In this document: positions 55,282-64,000 of the stretch, one piece after another
How the letters are laid out: each line of letters opens with the position of its first letter
Numbering within the stretch: position 1 is the stretch's first letter
From: CAWBAT01 sp046331665
GTDB lineage: Bacteria; Acidobacteriota; Terriglobia; Versatilivoradales; Versatilivoraceae
Length of the DNA stretch: 64,000 nucleotides
NCBI GenBank assembly: GCA_046331665.1
Contig: JAXLQK010000015.1
Span: 1-64,000 of the forward strand
Reading direction: 5' to 3'
The notes under the pieces: model-generated
What the model was told of the DNA's origin: nothing
The model's database searches: none
The model's input: only the letters and a program-made list of their open reading frames with translations
Position numbers and translations under genes: made by a program

Positions 55282-56270
55282 ATGAATTATGTCCTGGTCA
55301 CTGGAGGGGCCGGCTATGTGGGCTCCCACACGGTTAAAGAACTGATAGCGCTCGGATACCCGACCCTAGTTCTGGACAACTTGAGCAATGGGCACCGCGA
55401 ATTTGTGCGGGACTGTGAACTGATAGAGGGGGATTTGAAGGATCCCGGGTTACTCGAAAATATCTTCTCGCGATATTCGATCGATGCCGTGATGCATTTC
55501 GCCGCTTTCGCCGAGGTTGCTGAATCCGTCCAGGATCCGGGCAAATACTATCGCAATAATGTAGGCAACACCTTGAATCTCATCGAAGCCATGCTGAAGG
55601 TTCAAATTAACAAGATGATTTTCTCATCGACCTGCGCGACGTATGGACTGCCGCGTGAGATACCGATCCCGGAGAGTCATCCGCAGCATCCAATCCATCC
55701 CTATGGCAGCTCCAAACTCATGGTCGAACGGATTCTCCACGATTTCGAAGTTTCCCATCGGCTTGCAATCTATCATCTTCCGGTATTTCAACGCGGCTGG
55801 GGCAGACAGTGAAGGCAAGATCGGCGAATGGCACGAGCCGGAAAGTCATTTGATTCCCCGGGTGCTGGATGCAGCGGCGGGAAGACAGGAAGCCATCCAG
55901 GTCTTTGGGACCGACTATGACACGCCTGACGGAACGTGCATCCGCGATTACATCCATGTCACCGATCTGGCCGACGCTCATATCCTGGGACTGAAGCGAT
56001 TACGTGCAGGATATCCAGGAGAAGTCTATAATCTCGGGAATGGCCAGGGGTATTCGGTGCGGCAAGTCATTGCCTGCGCCGAGGACGATTACAAGCCGGA
56101 GGATTGCGGTCCAGACGGCGCCGCGACGCTCAGGGGATCCGGCGACCCTCGTTGGAAGCGCCGAAAAAGCTCGAACGCAGCTCGGCTGGAACCCACGATT
56201 CCCAACCCTCGAGGCCATTGTTGCCTCTGCCTGGGATTGGCACCAAAAGCTCAAACGGCGGGATCCCTGA
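55282..56270 (+). pseudogene. galE: UDP-glucose 4-epimerase, two frameshifts
   Basis: The SDR-fold epimerase that interconverts UDP-glucose and UDP-galactose, broken by two one-base insertions. Frame A (from 55282) has the NAD motif VTGGAGYVGSHT, the SSTCATYG and YGSSKLMVE active-site segments with Tyr and Lys. Near 55760 the true frame shifts to one that reads GLQSIIFRYFNAAGADSEG and RDYIHVTDLADAHI. Near 56080 it shifts again to RIAVQTAPRRSGDP and ARTQLGWNPRFPTLE, ending at 56270. The repaired protein has about 329 residues, normal for GalE. It complements galU at 6.3 kb in the nucleotide sugar pathway. Confidence 0.88.
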
Positions 56271-56487
56271 GAGGCAAGGATAGAAAAACGAGATTCAGGT
56301 TTGATAAGATGCCCTCCGAGACTTCCGGTTTCGCCCCAGTGGGAGGAAGTAGCTTTATGCACGTCTTGAGGGAGTTCGAGCAGCGAAAGTCCAGCGCACG
56401 ACATCAATATTTCGCAAACCCTGAACTCTTGAGATTCACCTCTACCTCTTAAACGCTTACCATGATGATGGAAAGGATGAAACGACC

Positions 56488-57258
56488 ATGAAACTAATCT
56501 GTTCGATCCTCGTATTTCTTTCATGCCTTGCCTATGCAGAGGCAGCCGATCTGTCGGCCCCAAAAGCACCCCTGTCCGGTGCCTCCACTCAGATCACTGT
56601 CCCCACCATGGCAAACACGCCGGGGGCACTTGGGGGGATCTTCAAGACCAAAGTCGTGGTCTTTAACCCGACGGCCATCAGTTTTCCGATCCAGGTCTCC
56701 CTCTACGGGCTCACCGGATTGGTCGATCAGAAGACCGTTGATATGGCGGCCGGTCAAATTCGCGATTATGAAAACTTCCTGGAGGAAGTATTCGACTATA
56801 CCGGAGCAGGGGCTGTGAATTTTGACAGCCTCTCGCTTTCAGGAGGTAATGCACACCTTGTGTTCCTGGTGAATTCGGAAGTCTATATCGATGGTCCCAA
56901 CGGCCGATTCAAGACGGTCGTCATGAATGGAATTCCTCTGGACCCGGTGACGCCCGGGGTTAGTGCCTATAGTACCGGTATCACTTCCGATTCTGCCAAC
57001 CAGGTGAATATTGCTGTTTCAATGCTTCTTCTCTTACCAACATCGTTGTCGCCGACCTCTACGACTCTTCGAATCAACTCATCAAAACAATTTCGATGAC
57101 TGTCGCGGAGGCTGTTGGAGCCAGATGGCCCTCGGTGCCAGCGTCACTGGAGGCTATATAGCTGGAGGCCGAGCACCACGGCCTATTGCTACGCGGTGGT
57201 GGTCAATAACACCTCGAATGACGGCAGTTTCATCCCATCGGCGAACTATGTCCCGTAA
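56488..57258 (+). pseudogene. Exported protein of unknown function, frameshifted
   Basis: A secreted protein (signal peptide about 1-19, core ILVFLSCLAYAEA) of about 256 residues when repaired. Three one-base deletions are needed: near 57013, near 57105 and near 57170. The pieces read VVVFNPTAISFPIQVSLYG, then CFNASSLTNIVVADLYDSS, then QMALGASVTGGYI, then TAYCYAVVVNNTSNDGSFIP and a TAA at 57256-57258. The beta-rich style, with VVNNTSNDG near the end, resembles exported proteins seen in environmental bacteria; I cannot assign a family. An AAGGA site precedes the start. Confidence 0.65.
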
Positions 57259-57290
57259 CTTGTTCCAGCCATTGTCGCCCGTCCTCTAAC

Positions 57291-57417
57291 AGCATGCTGA
57301 AAAACGTCCCTGGCGCTCTATGAGCGTCGCGCTTTCACAAGTGATTGAATTTCGGCGGTCACAGACCGCTGCCACAGCCATAGGGCCCTTGCGGAAAGAG
57401 TTTTTCAGCAACCTGCT
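57291..57417. mobile_element. Short inverted-repeat element (MITE-like)
   Basis: GCTGAAAAAC (57296-57305) and GTTTTTCAGC (57400-57409) are perfect 10-bp inverted repeats near the ends of a roughly 127-bp segment; the outermost bases (AGCAT versus AGCAGGTT) are only partly matched. It falls between the stops of two convergent genes. The size and terminal inverted repeats suit a non-autonomous miniature element; no second copy is in the window. Confidence 0.45.
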
Positions 57418-57433
57418 ATACGCCGGGCTCTCT

Positions 57434-59033
57434 TCACCAAAGCCACGCATAGAGGGCCACAGTGAGCCCGGAGAGGAATGCCAGGTGCAGACGCCAGTCC
57501 GAAATCCCCGTGAAAGGATCCGCCTTGGCCTCCCACTGGATCGTTGTTTTTGCCAGCTTTTCCGGAGCCGTTTTTTCAGTGAATGCGGAGACAAGAAACA
57601 GAGTGGCCACAATGATGAGCGTTCCCCATAGGCCACGAAACGCGTAGTTTAAGGTGAGTGATGATGGAGCCAGGGGAACCAGCCAGTGCCCGCCTCGACT
57701 CCCATCCATTGATCGGCCACGAAGATGGCAGCCAACACGCTACCCACCGCTACGGAAGCGATCGCACCTTTGAAAGTCACCCGCTTGCTTAAGATCCCAA
57801 AAAAATGGCGGGCATGACCGGCATCACCAGGTAAATGGAGATCGTCTGCAGATATTTGTAGAGGCCTTCCGGAGTGATATAGACAAGATAGGCCGCTCCA
57901 ATCCCCAAGATGGTCCCTCCCAGAATGGCCGCCCTGCCGGTAAGGACCTGCGCTCTTTCACTGGTCTGAGGACGCAATCGAACCACGAAGTCCCGAACGG
58001 CCAAGGTGGAAACAGAGTTCATGACCGCGTCCAACGACGAGATTAACGCCGCCAACAGAGCGGATAACACGAGGCCGCGCAACCCGCTTGGCATGAGATC
58101 ATTGAGCAAGGTAACGAAGGTCAGCTTCGGATTTCGTCCCGGGAAGAGTGCCAGTGCGATGACTCCCGGTAGAGCAAAAATGAAAACGGGAGTTAATTTC
58201 AGGAGAACGGCAAACATGGCGCCCCATCGGGCTTGATCCAAATCCTTGGCACCCAGGACACGCTGAACGTTCACCTGGTCAATACCCCAGTAAAAAGTTC
58301 CCCCATAGGCGGCCGCGGCCATGACTCCCCAAAATGGGTAGTTGGGATCCGTATAAGGTTTGGCAATCCGCACTGCCTCAGGGACGATGAGAGTCAGCGC
58401 GTGCCAGCCTCCGATCCGCTCCAATCCCAGAAAGAGCATGATGCCGCAGCCGACAATCATGATCGTGGTTTGAATGGTGTCGGTGTAGGCAATGGCCGCG
58501 AATCCCCCTTTCATGGTGAAAAGCGCTGTGAGAAGCCCGATGACCATCACCACGACCATCACGTTCCAGCCCAAAAGGCTGTTCATGACCAAGGCTCCGG
58601 CATAGAGCGTAAAGGCCATCTTGGTCACAATGCAGATCAGCAGCATCAAGCCCGAAAAGAAAATCCGACAGACCGGGTGGTACCGAATCTCCAGAAATTC
58701 GGGAATCGTGAAGACCCTGTTCTTGATGTAGTAGGGGAAGAGGACCGCAGCGCCGACCCCAAGACACAGCGCTGTCGTCAACTCCACCGTGCCCGCACAA
58801 AGGCCGTAACGGTAGGAATCGCCGGAAAGTCCGACCAAATGCTCGGCGCCGATGTTGGTGGCATAGAGGGAGGCCCCGATCACGGGCCAGGTCAACTGCC
58901 TGCCTGCCAGAAAAAAATTGGCACTGGAAGCGCCTGCCTGGATTCGCGAAGCAACATACAATCCCAGAACGACACTGCCTCCCAGCGTTGCAAGACAGAC
59001 AATCCAGTCGAGCGGAGTGAGGGTAAGGCTCAT
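57434..59033 (-). pseudogene. Sodium:solute symporter (SSS), two frameshifts
   Basis: A Na+-coupled sugar symporter of the SSS family (SglT-like), about 530 residues when repaired. The main frame (59033-57789) holds membrane segments with YATNIGAEHLVGLSGDSY, FTIPEFLEIRYHPVCR, YWGIDQVNVQRVLGAKD and SALLAALISSLDAVMNS. It stops early because a run of eight Ts has become seven near 57800-57806. Repair gives PAIFFGILSKRVTF, and a second deletion near 57660 leads to LTLNYAFRGLWGTL and a natural stop at 57434. The start at 59033 has GGGAG. It lies directly after the GH78 gene on the same strand, so it probably imports the sugar released. Confidence 0.85.
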
Positions 59034-59084
59034 ATTAGCGCTCCCGGGGTCCAGGACTAGTTTGGAGGGCAAGCAAAATCAAAG

Positions 59085-61713
59085 TCACACGAATTGCAGA
59101 TGAAGAATCGTCGTTTTTCCGGAAGGCATCTGATATCTGGCAACGCGTCGAGTGCCCCCAGCGGGCAACGACGGGAGGCGGACGATCTCTTTTTCAGGAA
59201 CTAGAAGCTCTGCCTGCGCGGTCGCTGGCACGGTCACCTCCAACGTTCGATCTCCCCTCTTCCCTCGAGCGGAAAATTGGATGGGACCTAGCGGTGTGAA
59301 CGAGGTCAGTTCGAGATCGGCCAGATCTGCAATTGCGGATTTATTTCGAATCGTTGAAGCCGCCTTCCATTGGACGAATTCCTGCCAGGCTCATGATCGC
59401 CACATAAAGGGGGGCAATCGAGCAATGGCTCCATTGGGAGTTCGAATCTGGAATCGCGTGCCAATGTTCCTGCAGTGTGTTATTGAGTTTTACAGACTCC
59501 ATCTCTGTCCAGCGGCTTCGCAAATCGTTTACCACCACATCGGCCCGGCCTCCCTTGGCTAACGCCCACAATCGCCAGCCGGCATTTGCTGGATACGAGA
59601 GCCCCATCTCCCGAGGAGACTCGGCCAAAATCCGCAGGCATTCAGCATCGTCCCCGTTGGGGCATTGATCAAACAAGACGGCGGTCGCCAGCGACCTGTC
59701 ACAAAGAGAAATTTCTTTTTCCTCTGCCAACCAGGGAAGATTATTCACAATCAGTCGGCGCTGCGCGCTCCAAAACTTCCTCACCACCGCCTCCTGCAAT
59801 TGTCGTCCCAGGGCCGAAGCGGCTTCAGCCCGTCGGGGCTCACTATACAGGCGACACAACGGAGCGAGGGCATGCTGCAGCATGGCAGCCGTATAAAGGT
59901 TGAACGCGCATTGTTTGTGCCGTTGCTGCCGATAAGCCTCATGATCCATCCATACAGCAGGCACGCCTGTCTTCACTACGGGCAATAAGCCATCCGCACC
60001 AACCTGGGTCGTGAGGTATTGAGCAAATCGCAACAACCTTGGAAACGGCTCATTCAAGATCTTAAGGTCTCCCGAATAGAGGTAGGCATAATAACAGTCA
60101 AAATTGAATCCCACGCCGTGATCCAGGAGAGGTCCCCAACGGGTCAATTCCAACTGGCGCTCCATCAAACGGGCCAAACGATCGTAGGCAGGCCAACAAT
60201 CCAGAAAGTAGCCATCGAGGGTCATCCCCTGACTAAAGGTCGTCAAATAACGTGCCGGTAAACGCGTTTCGCCAAAAACGGGGTAAATAGCATGCAACTG
60301 GTGACTGCAATCACCGCTGTATTGTTGGCGCTCGCGTGCCATGCCATCGACAATACCTTCTTGGGCAGAATTGTTTAATGTATTGATCGAGGCGTCGAAC
60401 AGGCGCTGGACGGCTGGCTCCGAAGTGCGAATATGCGCCACATTGGGCCATGGGTAGATGCGGCGCCGTATCCCGACGTCGCGGATGATCACCTTCCCCT
60501 GGCAACCATGAATGTGCAGCTGCAGCCAAAAACAGCTTTCAAAATCAAAAGTTTCAAAATGATTGACCCCTTCTTTGCAAACAAAGCGGGACCAACTGTC
60601 AAAATGCGTATTCAAAATCGCAGGTCCGTTGGGTGAATGTCCTTCATGAACCATCAGCTCAACGGTTGTACCGGCGGGCGCCTCGATTGTAAAATACGGC
60701 CATCCCACCACATGCTCAGAAAACAGGAAACTCAGCGCGGCGGCGCGCATTTCACTCATTTCAATTTGCCATACGTTGGGACTGACCTCAGCTGGCGGAG
60801 GCTGGGGCTCTGCACGATACGCGGCGGGGGCACGGCACTCGAAATATTCTTCCGGGGGCCTTACCCAGAAAATCCAATGAAATTCAGCCAAAGTTTTTAC
60901 GGGAACCAGGGATTCCTTCATGAACGGGATGCTGCGCGGGAGTAGTTGGGCACGATCCGGTTGCGCGGTGATATCCAGCAAATACTCAGTGTACTTGGAA
61001 CTAACCGACGGTTGGTTGGGACTGCAATCCAAGGCCATCGCAGGAAGCCAGTCCGTACTCGGCTGAAACGACGAACTCGTCCACCCATAGGGATAAAGGC
61101 GTGCATCGAACTCTTCCTGTAAGGATCGCAGGTACCAGCGTTTGTAATGCCCCGGTTTCCAGGACCGAGGGAGCAAGGCCTTCCAGGACGAGTCAGAAAC
61201 CACGATTGTCCGAGACCCATCATCGAAGGTCAATTCCAGCCAGAATAGAAAGCCCGGTTTGCCTAAAGGCGATGTCCCGTCGCCGTGTCCATAGAAGAGC
61301 ACTTGAGTGCCGATGATATTTTCGCCTTCGTGCAGAAGCGCGGTGAGATCCAGCGGATCCGCCTCAAGCCAGCGTGGATCACAGGGGGTTGGACCCCACT
61401 GAATGCGTTTTTCATTGACGGTCAGGAGATAGCGGCTGTCAGCGGCAATCCAACCTTGCGCTTTCCGAGGTTTTTTGTCCAGAAGCAGGCTCTTTCGAAA
61501 TAAAACAAAGGTGTTGGCCAGGCACCGACTGGAAGGGTACCAGATCCATCGCGCTGGCCGCAGATCAGGAAGGCCGATGGAGTCCGAAGGAATCGATGGC
61601 AATGGCTCGTTTAGAGCTTGAGTGGCAGCAGATTCCTGAGCATTCGCCGACCCTGCCAGAAATTGTGCACTACCGGCAAAGGCGGACCTCTTGAGGAAAT
61701 CTCTTCGTCTCAT
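59085..61713 (-). pseudogene. Secreted GH78 alpha-L-rhamnosidase, one frameshift
   Basis: An exported glycosidase of about 875 residues that removes terminal L-rhamnose. A Tat-type signal begins MRRRDFLKRSAFAGS. Beta-sandwich domains follow (about 50-390), then the (alpha/alpha)6 barrel with the GH78 signature DGMARERQQYSGD, whose Glu is the proposed acid. The frame stops at 59341 (FNDSK), but one base less near 59345 continues into ADLADLELTSFTPLGPIQF and the C-terminal beta domain to a TGA at 59085. So the C-terminal domain was lost by a one-base insertion or a sequence error. It lies between pbpC and the SSS transporter on the same strand. Confidence 0.83.
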
Positions 61714-61762
61714 CGCAACCCCCGACGCAACGCTTCTAAGAATAAATCCGGAGAGAATTGTA

Positions 61763-64000
61763 TCAGAACTCGGGAAATGTTTTTCCGGCAGATCTTAAGG
61801 CTGAAGCAGGATTTGGGAGTGAAGGTCCAGTTACAGCACTCCTCCACCGATTAATCGGCCTTGGAGACGCCGGCGGTTCCGTCGGCTTGGAGTTCCCACG
61901 CACTTCAAATTCCACGGAATCCAGCGGGCGATCGATTTCGTCCTTCAGAACGAGTGTGTGCCGGCCTTTCCGGGGAGTCCACAGCAAAACATGTCCAGAC
62001 GGCCCAATTTCATTCCCATCGAGACTCCAACGCAGGCGGTCGCCTTCAGGCAGAGATTCAAAAAGATTTTTGCTGATCGGAAGGGATGTCTGGATCCAAG
62101 GCGATAACCGTTCCTGACACCGGATATACGATCCTGAAGTTGGTGGCGCTGGAAGCCGTCTGGACCCTATTCGTTTCAGTTCCTTCAGGAACCATTCCGA
62201 CGGCTTCGCCCCAGCTCGGCATATTCGACTGCACGGGAAACCACGCCCGCTGGGGAGATGGGTATGACTCGGCACACCTCGATGCAGCCAGCTCATGATT
62301 TCAATCCAAGCCGGTGCCGCCCCTGTAATTCCGGTGACATTCCACATCGGATCCCCGGAAAAATTCCCGGCCCACACCCCCACGGTAAAATGGTCGGAAA
62401 AATCCTACGCACCAGTTATCCCGCATATCTTTGCTGGTGCCGGTCTTCACCGCCGTCAATAACGGGTAGAAAGAGGACTTTCGAGATGAAACGTCTCGCT
62501 CCGGCTTTCACGGTCAGACAAGACGTCGGCAATCAGAAATGCGGCATCCACAGTGAGGGCCCGCCGAGTTGGAGCCTCGGGTACTGCTTCAAAGGTCATC
62601 TGCAGAGGACTCCACAGGCCCCCGTTAGCCAGGGTTCGGTAGGCGTTGACCAGCTCCCATAAGGTCACATCGGCAGCCCCTAAAGCAAGAGAGGAGCCGT
62701 AAAAATCTGCCGTCTGAAGATCGTCGATTCCTAAATCTCTTAGCTTCTGAACGAATGCCTCGACGCCAACCAGGTTTAACACCTTCACCGCGGGAATGTT
62801 TAACGAGGACGCCAGCGCCGTTCGCGCCGAAACAAGTCCACGGAATGTCCAGTCGTAATTTTCAGGGCGGTATAAGCCGTTGCTGGCAGGCACGTCCAGG
62901 GGCGCATCGTCAATGAATGAGGCAGGAGTGAGAATCCGTTTTTCAAAAACCAAACCATAGAGAAAGGGCTTTAAGGTCGATCCAGCTTGACGTTTGGCCT
63001 GGACGCCGTCGACAAACCGGGCGCTCGAAAGGGGCCGATATTCCCATAAGCCAGGACCTCGCCGGTCCTGTTGTCCACACCAACAGAGCGGCCGCATCGT
63101 GAACGTTTTGCCCCTGCACGGTTAGAACATGCTGAAGGAGAGTCTCTACTGTAAATCGTTGCAGATCGCGGTCGAGGTACAGACCGTCTCGACGGTTTTC
63201 CCGTCATCAGCCGGTTTTGTGATCCAAAAAGCTTTTGAGACACATGGGGTGCCAAAGCAATTTCCGGTTCGATCTTGTAAGGTGCAGACATGATGTCCAG
63301 AGTCCGCCTGCGGACACCGGCCCCATCCAATGCCAGACTCATCGTTCCAATCAGCTCGACGGCACGCCGGGCCACTTCCTCCGGCGGGGCATTGGGAGCA
63401 CGAAGTAGTGCCGCCAGGATGACCGATTCTTCTTCATCGAGCCCGTGCGGCTGCTTGTTAAATAGGCCATGGGATGCCGAAGCGATCCCTTACGCTCACC
63501 ACGGAATGACACGAGATTCAGATAGGCTTCGAAGATTTCTGCCTTTGACCAACTTTGTTCCAATTTTCGGCTGCCTGCATTTGCTTCCACTTTTGTTCCA
63601 TCGACCGATGCACACCGCGGGGTTGAAGTTCGGGAATGAGCCTGGCAACCAGCTGCATGGAAATCGTGCTGGCGCCCCGCGAGTTGCGGGAGTGGAGACG
63701 AGAAAACAACGCGCCTCGCTCGCTTTCCAATCGACTCCGTGGTGGAGGTAAAACCTTTTGTCTTCGGCGCTGATCACTGCGCTTTGCAGGGCAGGGGAAA
63801 TTTCTCCCAGATTGACCCACTTGAGACGCCTGCCGCGGGGATCGATTCTAAATTCGTGCAGTATTTGATGGTGTCGGTCGAATAACACCGCCTCTGAAAT
63901 AGCATAGTTATCACGGACCTCCCTGAAGCTCGGAATATGAAAAGGGCTGGAACCCAAGACACGGTACAAATAGCCAATGCCCCAGATTGAAAACAGTATC
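61763..64000 (-). pseudogene. pbpC: Penicillin-binding protein 1C, multiple frameshifts
   Basis: The 3' three quarters of a bifunctional peptidoglycan synthase; the 5' end is beyond the right edge. Pieces in several frames follow one PBP1C protein: a membrane segment and SAVISAEDKRFYLHHGVDWK, RGASTISMQLVARL, WSKAEIFEAYLNLVSFRGE, then transpeptidase parts RQAGSTLKPFLYGL, SSLNIPAVKVLNLVG and TAVKTGTSKDMRDNW, and a BiPBP_C-type C-terminus (LRWSLDGNEIGPSGHVLLW) ending at 61763. At least seven frame changes are needed; one is an extra T in a T-run near 62398. PBP1C is usually next to an alpha-2-macroglobulin gene, which would lie to the right. Confidence 0.85.

Overview
The window looks like chromosomal DNA of a free-living Gram-negative bacterium, most likely an Acidobacteriota-type soil or sediment organism. 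This is an inference from gene content: a pilBTCSR type IV pilus cluster, secreted S9 and CocE/NonD hydrolases, plant-polysaccharide glycosidases, an RND efflux system, SelB and many NtrC-family regulators. There is no rRNA, intact tRNA, CRISPR array, phage module or complete insertion sequence.

Layout. 0-3 kb: the 3' end of a DUF1254/DUF1214 gene, a secreted NPYG-repeat protein, and three copies of a roughly 240-bp element made of six successive hairpins. 2.9-11.4 kb: an atypical SDR, selB, galU coupled to an amino-acid permease, an aldehyde dehydrogenase and an AT-rich YCF48-like protein. The 570-bp selB/galU gap holds a promoter-like site and a candidate structured RNA. 11.6-19.0 kb (minus strand): pilB-pilT-pilC-pilS-pilR, behind a sigma70-like promoter. 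19.3-23.0 kb (plus strand): an NtrY/NtrX pair. 23.0-26.8 kb: an MrfA/MrfB-like helicase-exonuclease pair. 26.9-36.6 kb: S9 peptidase, URO-D-like protein, GH28, MarC and two tandem secreted CocE/NonD hydrolases. 36.8-43.7 kb: tetR plus a complete RND-MFP-TolC efflux operon. 43.9-47.5 kb: TerC, a CDF transporter and an M20 amidohydrolase. 47.6-52.1 kb: a pentose operon (HAD phosphatase, AraD, COG2407-type isomerase, AraB-like kinase). 52.3-64 kb: GH29 fucosidase, a DUF5666-like protein, a P-loop/Cys protein, galE, a secreted protein, an SSS sugar symporter, GH78 rhamnosidase and pbpC.

The glycosidases (GH28, GH29, GH78), the SSS symporter and the arabinose-type operon fit a lifestyle of degrading pectin-like plant polysaccharide: secreted enzymes free galacturonate, fucose and rhamnose, and the pentose operon feeds arabinose-type sugars into the pentose phosphate pathway.

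The right-hand 11 kb carries a dense series of one-base frameshifts (GH29 1, galE 2, secreted protein 3, SSS 2, GH78 1, pbpC many), while 2.9-52 kb is clean. Several lie in homopolymers, so poor consensus quality near a contig end is the simplest explanation, with true gene decay as the alternative. The least explained signals are the six-hairpin repeat and the candidate RNA near 6.1 kb.
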